A stretch of DNA of 64,000 nucleotides from Anaerotruncus rubiinfantis (GTDB lineage: Bacteria > Bacillota > Clostridia > Oscillospirales > Ruminococcaceae): the NCBI RefSeq assembly GCF_900078395.1, contig NZ_FKLA01000009.1, positions 1,564,614 through 1,628,613 of the forward strand. Direction: 5' to 3'. The notes below the pieces were generated by a model. The model was not told the origin of the DNA, did no database searches, and saw nothing but the letters and a program-made list of their open reading frames with translations. Numbering within the stretch: position 1 is the stretch's first letter; every line of letters begins with the position of its first letter. The position numbers and the translations under genes were made by a program. Positions 40,806-49,273 of the stretch are shown piece after piece.

Positions 40806-42464
40806 GTGATTACAGGAGAAATGCTCCGGGATGCGTTTATCTCGGGCGCAAACAACATTACCAACCACCGCCAGCAGGTGGACGCGCTCAACGTATTCCC
40901 TGTCCCGGATGGAGATACGGGGACCAATATGTCGATGTCCGCGTCGGCTGCGAAACGGGAACTGACAAGGGTGCCGGACGGCGCGCCGGTTTCCCAGGTG
41001 GCGGATACTTGTGCAGGGGCGCTTCTGCGCGGCGCGCGCGGCAACTCCGGTGTTATCCTGTCGCTTCTGTTCCGGGGATTTTCCCGCGGGCTCAAAAACC
41101 AGGAGCAGGCGGACGCGGAGCATCTGGTGCAGGCGCTTGAGAAGGGCGTGGATTCTGCTTACAAAGCGGTCATGAAGCCGACCGAGGGCACCATCCTGAC
41201 GGTGGCGCGGCTGGCTTCGGTCGCGGCGCGCGAGGCGCTCACCCCGGAAATCTCCACCGCCCAAATGTGGGATGTAATCCTCACGGCTGGCAGGGAAGCA
41301 TTGGCCAAGACCCCCGAAATGCTTCCAGTGCTGAAAAAAGCCGGCGTCGTGGACGCGGGCGGGCAGGGGCTGATTGTGATCTTTGAAGGTATGGCATCGG
41401 TCTTTTCCGGCGGCGGAATCCTCCCGCTCGCCGAGGAGAAAAAGGAAGAATACGATTCCATTCGCCCGGACCGCAACGCGGCAGGTGAATACGAAGGGGA
41501 AATCACCTTCACTTACTGCACCGAATTCATTATCCTCAAGCGCGAGAAGGACGCTGATCCGCAGCAGCTGCGCGGTTACTTGGAAACGATTGGCGACTGT
41601 GTGGTGGTTGTCGACGATGACGAGATCATCAAGATCCATGTGCACACCGATAATCCCGGCAACGCGCTGCAGAAGGCGCTGGAATTTGGCCAGCTCACCA
41701 ACATCAAGATCGAAAACATGCGCGAGCAGTTTGAAAAGCAGAAGGCGAGCATCGTCGAACCGGTGTCCGATCAGGGTTTTGCATATGCGGCGGTCGACCC
41801 TTCGCGGGAGTATGGCTTTGTGGCGGTCGCGGCGGGCGACGGCGTGAAGCAGCTGTTCCTCGACCTGGGTGTGGACAATGTCGTGTCCGGCGGCCAGACG
41901 ATGAACCCCTCGACCGACGATATCCTTTCGGCAGTGCACGCGACTCCGGCAAAGACAGTGTTTGTGCTGCCCAACAATAAAAACATCATCATGGCGGCAG
42001 AGCAATCGGTCAAGCTGGCCGACCGCAACGTGGTGGTTTTGCAGACTCGGACCATTCCGCAGGGACTCTCAGCGATGCTGGCCTTCGACCATGAGGCCGA
42101 CACCACCGAGAACCAGCTTGCCATGCAGAAAGCATACGAACGGGTCGGAACCGGACAGGTCACTTTCGCGGCGCGCGACAGCGATTTTGATGGGCATAAG
42201 ATCAAGGAAGGCGAGCTGCTCGCTTTGGAAAACGGCAAGCTTTCCTTCACCGAGCATGACCTGACCAAAGCGGTGCTGCGGCTGGTCAAAGGGCTTGTAC
42301 GCAAGGACTCGAGCTTTGTGACGATCCTTTACGGCGCTGATATCTCGGAAGAGCTGGCGCAGACGGTCTACGAAGCGGTTTCCGCCAAGATGCCGGAGGA
42401 TGTGGAGGTTGCGCTGATTAACGGCGGCCAGCCGGTTTATTATTTCATCATCTCGGTTGAGTGA
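40806..42464 (+). CDS. fakA: DAK2-domain fatty acid kinase FakA (YloV)
   Basis: The 552-residue protein has an N-terminal DAK2/DhaL kinase domain (HRQQVDALNVFPVPDGDTGTNMSMS, residues about 20-44; GALLRGARGNSGVILSLLFRG) and a C-terminal FakA-type part. With a FakB partner it phosphorylates exogenous fatty acids for phospholipid synthesis; fakB is not in the window. The GTG start follows GGGGG. It lies 65 bases after asp23 and its stop is close to bioY, so these form one operon. Confidence 0.93.
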   Translation: MITGEMLRDAFISGANNITNHRQQVDALNVFPVPDGDTGTNMSMSASAAKRELTRVPDGAPVSQVADTCAGALLRGARGNSGVILSLLFRGFSRGLKNQEQADAEHLVQALEKGVDSAYKAVMKPTEGTILTVARLASVAAREALTPEISTAQMWDVILTAGREALAKTPEMLPVLKKAGVVDAGGQGLIVIFEGMASVFSGGGILPLAEEKKEEYDSIRPDRNAAGEYEGEITFTYCTEFIILKREKDADPQQLRGYLETIGDCVVVVDDDEIIKIHVHTDNPGNALQKALEFGQLTNIKIENMREQFEKQKASIVEPVSDQGFAYAAVDPSREYGFVAVAAGDGVKQLFLDLGVDNVVSGGQTMNPSTDDILSAVHATPAKTVFVLPNNKNIIMAAEQSVKLADRNVVVLQTRTIPQGLSAMLAFDHEADTTENQLAMQKAYERVGTGQVTFAARDSDFDGHKIKEGELLALENGKLSFTEHDLTKAVLRLVKGLVRKDSSFVTILYGADISEELAQTVYEAVSAKMPEDVEVALINGGQPVYYFIISVE

Positions 42465-42478
42465 CAGAAAGGAACAGC

Positions 42479-43027
42479 ATGCAAAAAAATTTGCTGCGCC
42501 GGCTGGCGCTGATTGTGGCGTTCGCGCTGCTGACCGCCGCAGGCGCACAGGCCTTCCGGCGGATTGGAGCGTCCCCGATCCCGGTGTCGCTCGGTCTGCT
42601 GGCGGTATTTTTCACCGGCGCGGCGCTTCCAAAAAAGGATGCGCTCTTCTCGCAGGTGCTGTACCTGCTTTTAGTGATTGCGGGCCTGCCGTTTTACAGC
42701 GGCTTTTTGGGCGGGATGCAGGTAGTCACCGCGATGACGGGCGGCTTTGTGATCGCCTATCCGCTGGTCGCGGTGATCGTTTCGCTTTCGGTGGAACGGT
42801 TCGGTCGGGGCTTTTGGCAGTACCTTTTTGCAATGGCCGGATCGCTGCTGGCTTATTTTGCACTCGGGTTTGGGCAGCTGCTGGCGGTGAGTGGAATGGG
42901 CATTCCCGCGGCGTTTTCGATGGCGGTTAAACCCTTTTTGCTGCCGGATCTTTGTATTGCGCTTGCGGGCGCGGCAATCTGCTGGATTGTCCGGAAGGCT
43001 GCTTCGAAGATGGGAAAATCCCATTGA
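42479..43027 (+). CDS. bioY: Biotin ECF transporter substrate-binding membrane protein
   Basis: The 182-residue, six-helix protein fits BioY: AFALLTAAGAQ near the start, GASPIPVSLGLLAVFFTGAALPKKDALFSQVLYLLLVIAGLPFYSG, then GGFVIAYPLVAVIVS. The usual PIGPVPITLQ is changed to GASPIPVSLG but the pattern is clear. The ATG is chosen behind AAAGGAA. BioY captures biotin and couples to the shared EcfA/T module encoded elsewhere. Its stop codon overlaps the -35 box of the alaS promoter. Confidence 0.88.
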   Translation: MQKNLLRRLALIVAFALLTAAGAQAFRRIGASPIPVSLGLLAVFFTGAALPKKDALFSQVLYLLLVIAGLPFYSGFLGGMQVVTAMTGGFVIAYPLVAVIVSLSVERFGRGFWQYLFAMAGSLLAYFALGFGQLLAVSGMGIPAAFSMAVKPFLLPDLCIALAGAAICWIVRKAASKMGKSH

Positions 43028-43052
43028 CAAGCGGGCGGATCGCGTATATACT
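43024..43052 (+). promoter_or_regulatory. Sigma-A promoter of the alaS leader
   Basis: TTGACA (43024-43029), overlapping the bioY stop codon, and TATACT (43047-43052), 17-base spacing. Confidence 0.88.
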
Positions 43053-43058
43053 ATCAAC

Positions 43059-43304
43059 GTATGGCCAAGACGGGGAGAACCGTCGGTATTTCCCATGAAA
43101 CAGAGAGGCGGGACGCAGGCTGGAAGCCCGCCGGGAAAACGATGGAGGCCGCCCCCGAGCCTTCCGGCGAGGAGCCGGACGCGGTGTGAGCGTTAATCCT
43201 GTCGAGTGGCGCGGAGAAGGAATTCCCGCGCAATTTGGGTGGTACCACGGAAAACCGTCAAGACGCGCTTTTCGTCCCAATTCTGGGGCGAGAAGCGTTT
43301 TTTT
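43059..43304 (+). promoter_or_regulatory. T-box riboswitch of alaS
   Basis: Stem I carries AGAGAG (43102-43107) with the GGCTG...GCC distal hairpin. The T-box core GGGTGGTACCACGG is at 43237-43250. The terminator is CGCTTTTCGTCCC (43266-43278) pairing with GGGGCGAGAAGCG (43285-43297), then seven T. It should sense uncharged tRNA-Ala; a GCC triplet near 43147 is a candidate specifier, but this is not certain. Confidence 0.92.
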
Positions 43305-43339
43305 GTCACTGTATCAAAAGCAAGGAGAGAGATAGACAA

Positions 43340-45982
43340 ATGGAATGGACCGGACTCAACGAACTGCGTGAACAATTTTACCGTTTTTTTGAAGGAAAGG
43401 GGCATCTGCGCCTGCCGAGCTTCCCGCTCATGCCGCACGATGACGCGAGCCTGCTGCTGATCAACTCGGGTATGGCGCCGATGAAAAAATGGTTCCTTGG
43501 CGTGGAAACCCCGCCCAATAAACGGGTGGTGACCTGCCAGAAGTGCATCCGCACTCCGGACATCGAGAACGTCGGCAAGACCGCGCGCCACGGCACCTAT
43601 TTCGAGATGCTCGGCAACTTCTCATTCGGCGACTACTTCAAGCATGAGGCTTGTGCCTGGGCCTGGGAATTCAGCACCAAAACGCTTGGCCTGCCGGTTG
43701 ACCGGCTGTGGGTTTCGGTCTATGAGGACGACGACGAAGCGATCGAGATCTGGACCAAGGAGATCGGCGTCGATCCCAAACGGATTGTACGGCTTGGCAA
43801 GGAGGACAACTTCTGGGAGATCGGTTCCGGTCCCTGCGGCCCCTGCTCCGAAATCTATTTTGACCGCGGTGAAGAGTACGGCTGCGGCAAATCGGACTGT
43901 GCGCCTGGCTGTGACTGCGACCGGTATATGGAGTATTGGAATCTCGTTTTCTCTCAGTTTAATGGAGATGGAGAGGGTCACTATGAACGCATGGCCCACC
44001 CGAATATCGATACCGGCATGGGGCTTGAAAGGCTCGCCTGCATTATGCAGGGGGTGGACAACCTCTTCGAGGTGGACACCGTTCAGAATATTATGAAACA
44101 TATCATGCGAATTGCCGGGGTGGAGTATCACAAGGATGCAAAGACCGACGTTTCGCTTCGGGTCATCACCGACCATATCCGCTCGACGACCTTTATGGTT
44201 TCGGACGGCATCCTTCCGCAGAACGAAGGCCGCGGCTATGTCCTGCGCAGGCTTCTGCGCCGCGCCGCGCGCCATGGACGGCTGCTCGGCATCACCGAGC
44301 CGTTCCTCTATAAGGTCTGTGAAACAGTCATCCAGGAGAACGCGGACGCTTATCCGAATCTTGTGGAGAACAGGGACTACATCATCAAGGTCATCAAGAT
44401 CGAGGAGGAGCGCTTTGCCCGCACCATCGACCAGGGACTTGGACTTTTGAATTCAATTATCGACAAGGTTGAAGCCGAGGAGATGGGGCAGAAGGTCATG
44501 GCTGGCGCGGATGCGTTCAAGCTCTATGACACCTATGGTTTCCCGGTCGATCTGATCCGGGAAATCCTTGACGAGCGCAAGATCGCGCTTGACGAGGACG
44601 AATTCAACGCTCAAATGAACGCGCAGAAGCAGCGCGCCCGCGAGGCGCGCGCCGCGATGGGCGACCTTGGCTGGGAAGAGGACGTGCTTGCCGACCTGAC
44701 CGGCAAGGAGCAGTTTGTCGGCTACGGCCAGACCGAAGCCGAGGCGAAGGTCATCGCGCTGGTGAAGGATAATCAGCGGGTTGACCGGCTGGAGGACGGC
44801 GATCTCGGCTCGGTGGTGCTCGACATCACCCCATTCTATGCGGAAAGCGGCGGCCAGGCGGGCGACAGTGGATTTATCAGCGTAGGAGGCAACGCCTTTA
44901 ACGTCTACGACTGCAAAAAGTCGAAGGGCGGCCATATTGTCCATGTGGGAGAGATGAGCGTCGGAACCCTTTCGGTGGGCGACACGGTCAAGGCGGTCAT
45001 CAATATCGACCGCCGCCGTGACATCATGCGCAATCACACCGCCTGCCATCTGCTGCAGGCCGCGCTGCGCAGCGTGTTGGGCGACCATGTGCATCAGGCG
45101 GGCGCCTTCTATGACGACAATGTCTGCCGGTTCGACTTCAGCCATTTCAGCGCCGTAAAACCGGAAGAGCTTCGCAAGGTCGAGGAGATTGTCAATGGAA
45201 TGATCCTCTCTGCGATGGATGTCAAGGTGCAGGAAATGCCGCTGGAAGAGGCCAAAAAGCTCGGCGCGATGGCACTGTTCGGTGAGAAATACGGAGACAT
45301 CGTCCGCGTCTGCGATATCGAGGGAAAATCGACCGAATTCTGCGGCGGCACACATCTGGACAACACTGCCAAAGTCGGCCTTTTCAAGATTGTGAAGGAA
45401 TCCTCTGTCGCAGCCGGTGTGCGCCGCATCGAAGCGGTAACCGGCAAAAATGTGCTCAAATTTATCGATGAGCAGGCCGCGCTGATGGATCAGACTGCCG
45501 CGGCGCTTAAGGTGGGGAGCCATTCCGAGCTGCCGGTGAAGGCAGCGGCTGTCACCGCCGAGATCAAGGAACTGCAGAAGGAACTTGACAGCGTCAATGC
45601 GAAGATTGCGGAAGCGCAGTCGATGGGTATGTTTGAAAAGGCACAGGAGGTCGGCGGGCTGCGGATTGCGAATGCCCAGCTGACCGGCGCCAAAATCGAA
45701 GCGCTGCGCGCGATCGGGGACCGCGCCAAGGACATGAAGCCGGATATGGTCTGCGTGCTGACCACTGTCAACGACGGTAAGGCGACCATTTTGGTGGTTT
45801 GCGGCAAGGACGCGGTTGAAAAAGGCGCGCACGCCGGAAAGATCGTCAAGGAATTCGCGTCGCTTTGCGGCGGCAGCGGCGGCGGCCGTCCGGATTCCGC
45901 GATGGGCGGCACGACGGAGATCTTTAAAGTGGACGAAGCGATGGCGCAGTTGCCCGCCATCGTGCAGAAGATGATCAGATAA
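43340..45982 (+). CDS. alaS: Alanyl-tRNA synthetase
   Basis: The 880-residue protein has the class II core (YRFFEGKGHLRLPSFPL, GMAPMKKWFLG, RHGTYFEMLGNFSFGDYFK), the editing domain with zinc motif HTACHLLQAALR plus CGGTHLDNTAKVG, and the C-terminal C-Ala part (GGSGGGRPDSAMGG). The family's HTATHLL reads HTACHLL. The ATG at 43340 follows AAGGAGAG and lies right after the T-box terminator; the longer frame begins within the T-box and is rejected. Confidence 0.98.
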   Translation: MEWTGLNELREQFYRFFEGKGHLRLPSFPLMPHDDASLLLINSGMAPMKKWFLGVETPPNKRVVTCQKCIRTPDIENVGKTARHGTYFEMLGNFSFGDYFKHEACAWAWEFSTKTLGLPVDRLWVSVYEDDDEAIEIWTKEIGVDPKRIVRLGKEDNFWEIGSGPCGPCSEIYFDRGEEYGCGKSDCAPGCDCDRYMEYWNLVFSQFNGDGEGHYERMAHPNIDTGMGLERLACIMQGVDNLFEVDTVQNIMKHIMRIAGVEYHKDAKTDVSLRVITDHIRSTTFMVSDGILPQNEGRGYVLRRLLRRAARHGRLLGITEPFLYKVCETVIQENADAYPNLVENRDYIIKVIKIEEERFARTIDQGLGLLNSIIDKVEAEEMGQKVMAGADAFKLYDTYGFPVDLIREILDERKIALDEDEFNAQMNAQKQRAREARAAMGDLGWEEDVLADLTGKEQFVGYGQTEAEAKVIALVKDNQRVDRLEDGDLGSVVLDITPFYAESGGQAGDSGFISVGGNAFNVYDCKKSKGGHIVHVGEMSVGTLSVGDTVKAVINIDRRRDIMRNHTACHLLQAALRSVLGDHVHQAGAFYDDNVCRFDFSHFSAVKPEELRKVEEIVNGMILSAMDVKVQEMPLEEAKKLGAMALFGEKYGDIVRVCDIEGKSTEFCGGTHLDNTAKVGLFKIVKESSVAAGVRRIEAVTGKNVLKFIDEQAALMDQTAAALKVGSHSELPVKAAAVTAEIKELQKELDSVNAKIAEAQSMGMFEKAQEVGGLRIANAQLTGAKIEALRAIGDRAKDMKPDMVCVLTTVNDGKATILVVCGKDAVEKGAHAGKIVKEFASLCGGSGGGRPDSAMGGTTEIFKVDEAMAQLPAIVQKMIR

Positions 45983-45997
45983 AAAGGAGGTTCACAG

Positions 45998-46336
45998 ATG
46001 GACTGCCTGTTTTGCAAAATCATTGCCGGAGAAATTCCGAGCAAGAAGATCTATGAGGATGATTTGTGCTACGCTTTCCACGATATCGACCCAAAGGCGC
46101 CGGTACATTTCCTTGTGATTCCAAAGGAACACATCTCCGGCGCGAACAAAATTGACGACGCAAACTGCGCCGTTGTGGGCCACATCTTTGCGGTGATTGC
46201 AAAGATTGCGGATCAGCTCGGCTGCAATGGAGATTTTCGCGTGGTGAATAACTGCGGGCCGCAAGCGGGCCAGACGGTGGATCACCTGCACTTCCATGTG
46301 CTTTCCGGCCGCGACATGACCTGGCCTCCGGGCTGA
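45998..46336 (+). CDS. HIT-family nucleotide hydrolase (HinT-like)
   Basis: The 112-residue protein has the HIT fold: MDCLFCKIIAGEIPSKKIYEDD at the start and the histidine triad in HLHFHVLSG. HinT enzymes hydrolyse adenosine phosphoramidates and related compounds. AAAAGGAGG precedes the ATG, 15 bases after alaS, so it is probably read through from alaS. Confidence 0.95.
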   Translation: MDCLFCKIIAGEIPSKKIYEDDLCYAFHDIDPKAPVHFLVIPKEHISGANKIDDANCAVVGHIFAVIAKIADQLGCNGDFRVVNNCGPQAGQTVDHLHFHVLSGRDMTWPPG

Positions 46337-46349
46337 TTTGCTTCCCGTA

Positions 46350-47000
46350 AGGGGCTACTTTCTTGCTTGCCCAAGAAAGTAGCCAAAGAAGGGCACGCGG
46401 GGACACCCCGCGGCCCCGTGTGCGCGATTTTGTTGCCGCTTTGCGGCAAAGATCGCGCGCAATCTGCTTAGACAAAACGTTGTGCGCCGCGTTTGGCAGC
46501 CTGCTCGCCTGACGGCGAAGCGCGCTTACGCGCGACGGCTGCTCACGGGGGCTTTCCGCCCCCGTGTCCCCCGGCAAAGAGTCGTCTGCGACGACCCGCC
46601 GCCTTTGGTGGTGGATTCGGGATAAGGAACGCGGGACATATTTTCGCGCCCGGCGCGAAAATGTGCTGCGCGCAAAGCGGACAAACGGATTTAAAATGCG
46701 CGGCCCTGCGGGCCGCGCATTTTTCATATCGTCCGTTCTTATTGTGAACCAAAACGCTGGCTTCAACCCTGAACTTGCCCTTTCCAGCGCGGGGAGCGCA
46801 AAACGCCGGTTTCAGCTCTGCGCCTGACCTTTCCTGCGCGGGGAGCACAAAACGCCGGCTTCAGCCCTGAGCTGACCGTGTGTTGGGTGCGCTTGCGGCG
46901 CAAGTTTTGGCAAGGCGTCCGCGGGGTTTCCAAAGGGGCGGCTAGCCACTTTGGGGTGCTCTTTGGCTACTTTCTCGCACAAGCGAGAAAGTATGCCCGT
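46350..47000. repeat. Non-coding, palindrome-rich repeat element
   Basis: This region of about 650 bases has no credible gene. The left end carries the hairpin GGCTACTTTCTTG/CAAGAAAGTAGCC (46353-46365 with 46372-46384). The right end carries a similar hairpin, GGCTACTTTCTCGC with GCGAGAAAGTATGCC (46965-46978, 46983-46997). The flanks AAAGAAGGGCAC on the left and GTGCTCTTTGG on the right show the ends to be inverted copies. Inside are further hairpins (GGGGGC-tttc-CGCCCCC, TTTTCGCGCC/GGCGCGAAAA, GCGCGGCCC/GGGCCGCGC) and 49-bp tandem repeats. It may be a miniature mobile element or a structured RNA. Confidence 0.65.
46751..46882. repeat. Tandem direct repeats of 49 bp (two full copies and a partial third)
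   Basis: Copies begin at 46751, 46800 and 46849 with AAAACGCYGG and share YTTCARCYCTG, a T-rich CC tract and GCGCGGGGAGC. The third copy stops after GAGCTGACC. There are no unique spacers, so this is not a CRISPR array. Confidence 0.8.
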
Positions 47001-47105
47001 GGGGCGCGGCGGAACGCGCCAGTGATTCTCAAGCGGCAAAGCCGCTTGATTCCCGTGCACGCGGTGGAATACGCAAAGCCGCCATCACCGCCGACGGGCG
47101 AAAAA

Positions 47106-47145
47106 TGAAGGCCAGCAGCAAAAAGCTGCCGGCCTTTATTTTTTT
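47106..47145. terminator. Bidirectional terminator at the end of the minus-strand XRE gene
   Basis: AAGGCCAGCAGC (47108-47119) pairs with GCTGCCGGCCTT (47125-47136) around five A, followed on the plus strand by a T-rich run and on the minus strand by CATTTTT. It overlaps the XRE stop codon. Confidence 0.85.
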
Positions 47146-47354
47146 CGTGGATAAGGGGTTTCTTCGTCTGTCCAATCCAAAAGAAAATCAAGACTGGTGT
47201 TGTAGAACTTCGCCAAGGTAAATAGATGGTCATAGGTGGGCATACGGACGCCGTGTTCATATTTTGACAGGAGGCTTTGGTCTATTCTGGTCTCAATTTG
47301 TACGGCAGTTTGCGTTAACTTCCGTTTCTCGCGGATTTTGCGTAAATTTGTCAT
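47136..47354 (-). CDS. Small XRE-family transcriptional regulator
   Basis: The 72-residue protein is almost entirely a Cro/CI HTH: LRKIREKRKLTQTAVQIETRIDQSLLSKYEHGVRMPTYDHL (about 3-44). There is no effector domain. GAGGTGATTGC lies before the ATG at 47354. The upstream GACA-atta-TGTC repeat (47371-47382) is a candidate operator. It diverges from an orphan promoter and a second tiny XRE gene, in a region flanked by an 18-bp direct repeat. Confidence 0.85.
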   Translation of the reverse strand: MTNLRKIREKRKLTQTAVQIETRIDQSLLSKYEHGVRMPTYDHLFTLAKFYNTSLDFLLDWTDEETPYPRKK

Positions 47355-47392
47355 TGCAATCACCTCATAGGACAATTATGTCATAAAATCTA

Positions 47393-47422
47393 TTGACAAT
47401 TAGTACAAATACGTACTATTTT
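47393..47422 (+). promoter_or_regulatory. Orphan promoter with embedded palindrome
   Basis: TTGACA (47393-47398) and TATTTT (47417-47422) have 18-base spacing, and the spacer contains AGTAC-aaatac-GTACT with symmetric arms at 47402-47406 and 47413-47417. It leads into a start region that codes only a short broken frame. Confidence 0.6.
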
Positions 47423-47438
47423 TAACTATGAGGTGATA

Positions 47439-47483
47439 ATGCGGAACGCGCAAGGCCGCCATCACCGCCGACCTTCGTTATGA
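47439..47483 (+). pseudogene. Orphan gene start: truncated XRE-type leader and 14-codon frame
   Basis: The sequence ACTATGAGGTGATAATG (47425-47441) copies the leaders of both neighbouring XRE genes (TATGAGGTGATT then ATG within a few bases). After the ATG only MRNAQGRHHRRPSL is encoded before a stop, and that part contains the 18-bp repeat GCCGCCATCACCGCCGAC (47455-47472). The same repeat lies at 47078-47095. The simplest reading is that a third XRE gene lost its body through recombination at, or insertion of, this repeat. Confidence 0.5.
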
Positions 47484-47590
47484 AATAACTTTTTCCCAAT
47501 TTGGGAAATTTTTCAAGTTTTCAAGAAAAGTATGATACAATCATAATCGTGATAGACATATGTTCTATAGATTTTTTGTATGAGGTGATT

Positions 47591-47803
47591 ATGATGTTGC
47601 ATCCAAGAATCAAAGAACTGCGCCTGGAGCGGGGGCTCAGCCAAAAGGAAGTGGCGGAAGCATTGGGCTGCTCGGAAAAATATTATGCCAAAATCGAGCA
47701 GGGGATCGACTTTAACTCGATTTATCTGCGCAGGCTTTCGCTGTTTTATGACGTTTGCGCGGACTATCTGGTCGGTTTCAGTGATGAGCGGCGGTGGAAA
47801 TGA
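47591..47803 (+). CDS. Small XRE-family transcriptional regulator
   Basis: The 70-residue protein is a bare Cro/CI HTH (RIKELRLERGLSQKEVAEALGCSEKYYAKIEQG, residues 6-38). TATGAGGTGATT precedes two adjacent ATG codons at 47591 and 47594, the same leader as the neighbouring XRE gene. A near-palindrome ATAGACATATGTTCTAT lies upstream at 47553-47569, a possible self-operator. It is unrelated in function to asnS, which follows with its own promoter-like box. Confidence 0.82.
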   Translation: MMLHPRIKELRLERGLSQKEVAEALGCSEKYYAKIEQGIDFNSIYLRRLSLFYDVCADYLVGFSDERRWK

Positions 47804-47877
47804 AAGAACCTATGGAATTTTCCAAAGAGATGTGGTACAATAGGACAGTATAAATTTCCATCAAAGGTGGTTATATT

Positions 47878-49272
47878 GTGAAAAGGACAGAAATCAAAAA
47901 GCTGTTCGCTTCGGTGCAGGACTATACCGCTGCGCCGGTGACCGTATGCGGCTGGGTCAAAACCATCCGCGATTCCAAATCGATCGGATTTATCGAGCTG
48001 AACGACGGCTCGTCGTTTCGAAACCTGCAGGTGGTTCTTTCGCAGGATAAACTCTCCAATTTCGCTGAGATCGTCAAATTGAACGTCGGCAGCGCGATTG
48101 TGGTGCGCGGTCCAGTCGTGCTCACCCCGGACGCGAAGCAGCCGTTTGAAATCCACGCAGAATCGGTCGAGGTGGAAGGCGCTTCCACTCCCGATTATCC
48201 GCTTCAGAAAAAGCGGCATTCGCTTGAATATCTGCGTACCATCGCGCATCTGCGCCCGCGCACCAACACCTTCGCGGCGGTTTTCCGCGTACGTTCGGTC
48301 GCGGCCTATGCGATCCACAAATTTTTCAATGAACGCGGCTTTATATACGCGCACACGCCGCTTATCACCGGCAGCGACGCCGAAGGCGCGGGAGAGATGT
48401 TCCGTGTGACCACGCTCGACCCGCAGAATCCGCCCCTTACCGAGGACGGTAAGATCGATTATTCCCAGGACTTTTTCGGCAAGGCGACCAACCTGACGGT
48501 TTCTGGCCAGCTCGAGGCGGAATGCATGGCGATGGCCTTCTCGAAGGTGTACACCTTTGGGCCGACCTTCCGTGCGGAAAATTCCTACACCGCCCGCCAC
48601 GCGGCCGAATTCTGGATGATCGAGCCGGAGATTGCGTTCGCGGATCTCGCGGACGATATGGAACTCGCGCAGGATATGGTGAAGTACGTCCTTTCTTATG
48701 TGCTGGCTGAGTGCCCGGAGGAGATGCAGTTCTTCAACAATTTCTACGACAAGGGCCTCATCGAGCGGCTGCAGGGGATTGTTTCGTCCGATTTCGCCCG
48801 TGTCACCTATACCGAAGCGGTTAAAATCCTTGAACAGCATAAGGACGAGTTTCAATATCCGGTTTACTGGGGCTGCGATTTGCAGACCGAGCATGAGCGT
48901 TACCTCACCGAGCAGGTGATGAAGCGCCCGGTCTTTGTCACTGACTATCCCAAGGAGATCAAAGCCTTCTACATGCGGCTCAACGACGACGGCAAAACCG
49001 TTGCGGCGGTCGATCTGCTGGTGCCGGGCATCGGCGAGATCATCGGCGGAAGCCAGCGTGAGGAGCGGCTCGATGTGCTGCTTTCGCGCATGAAGGAGCT
49101 GAACCTCAATGAGGAGGATTACTGGTGGTATCTCGACCTCAGGCGGTTCGGCGGCACCAAACACGCGGGCTTCGGGCTCGGGTTTGACCGCCTCATCATG
49201 TATATTACCGGCGTGTCGAACATCCGCGATATCCTGCCGTTCCCGCGCACGACCGGAACGGCGGAATTTTAA
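47878..49272 (+). CDS. asnS: Asparaginyl-tRNA synthetase
   Basis: The 464-residue class IIb synthetase has an N-terminal OB-fold anticodon domain ([33 protein letters not shown]) and a catalytic core with motif 2 ([21 protein letters not shown]) and motif 3 ([15 protein letters not shown]). The GTG start lies after AAAGGTGG. A TACAAT box at 47836-47841 may be its -10 element. No T-box is seen. The stop is followed after one base by larE. Confidence 0.97.
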   Translation: MKRTEIKKLFASVQDYTAAPVTVCGWVKTIRDSKSIGFIELNDGSSFRNLQVVLSQDKLSNFAEIVKLNVGSAIVVRGPVVLTPDAKQPFEIHAESVEVEGASTPDYPLQKKRHSLEYLRTIAHLRPRTNTFAAVFRVRSVAAYAIHKFFNERGFIYAHTPLITGSDAEGAGEMFRVTTLDPQNPPLTEDGKIDYSQDFFGKATNLTVSGQLEAECMAMAFSKVYTFGPTFRAENSYTARHAAEFWMIEPEIAFADLADDMELAQDMVKYVLSYVLAECPEEMQFFNNFYDKGLIERLQGIVSSDFARVTYTEAVKILEQHKDEFQYPVYWGCDLQTEHERYLTEQVMKRPVFVTDYPKEIKAFYMRLNDDGKTVAAVDLLVPGIGEIIGGSQREERLDVLLSRMKELNLNEEDYWWYLDLRRFGGTKHAGFGLGFDRLIMYITGVSNIRDILPFPRTTGTAEF

Positions 49273-49273
49273 G

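Noticed and set aside
46751..46882. CRISPR array
   Set aside because: The repeats abut with no unique spacers and there are no cas genes in the window.
46493..47108. Short open frames inside the palindrome-rich element
   Set aside because: They are rich in Ala, Arg and Pro, run through hairpins and tandem repeats, and lack ribosome sites.
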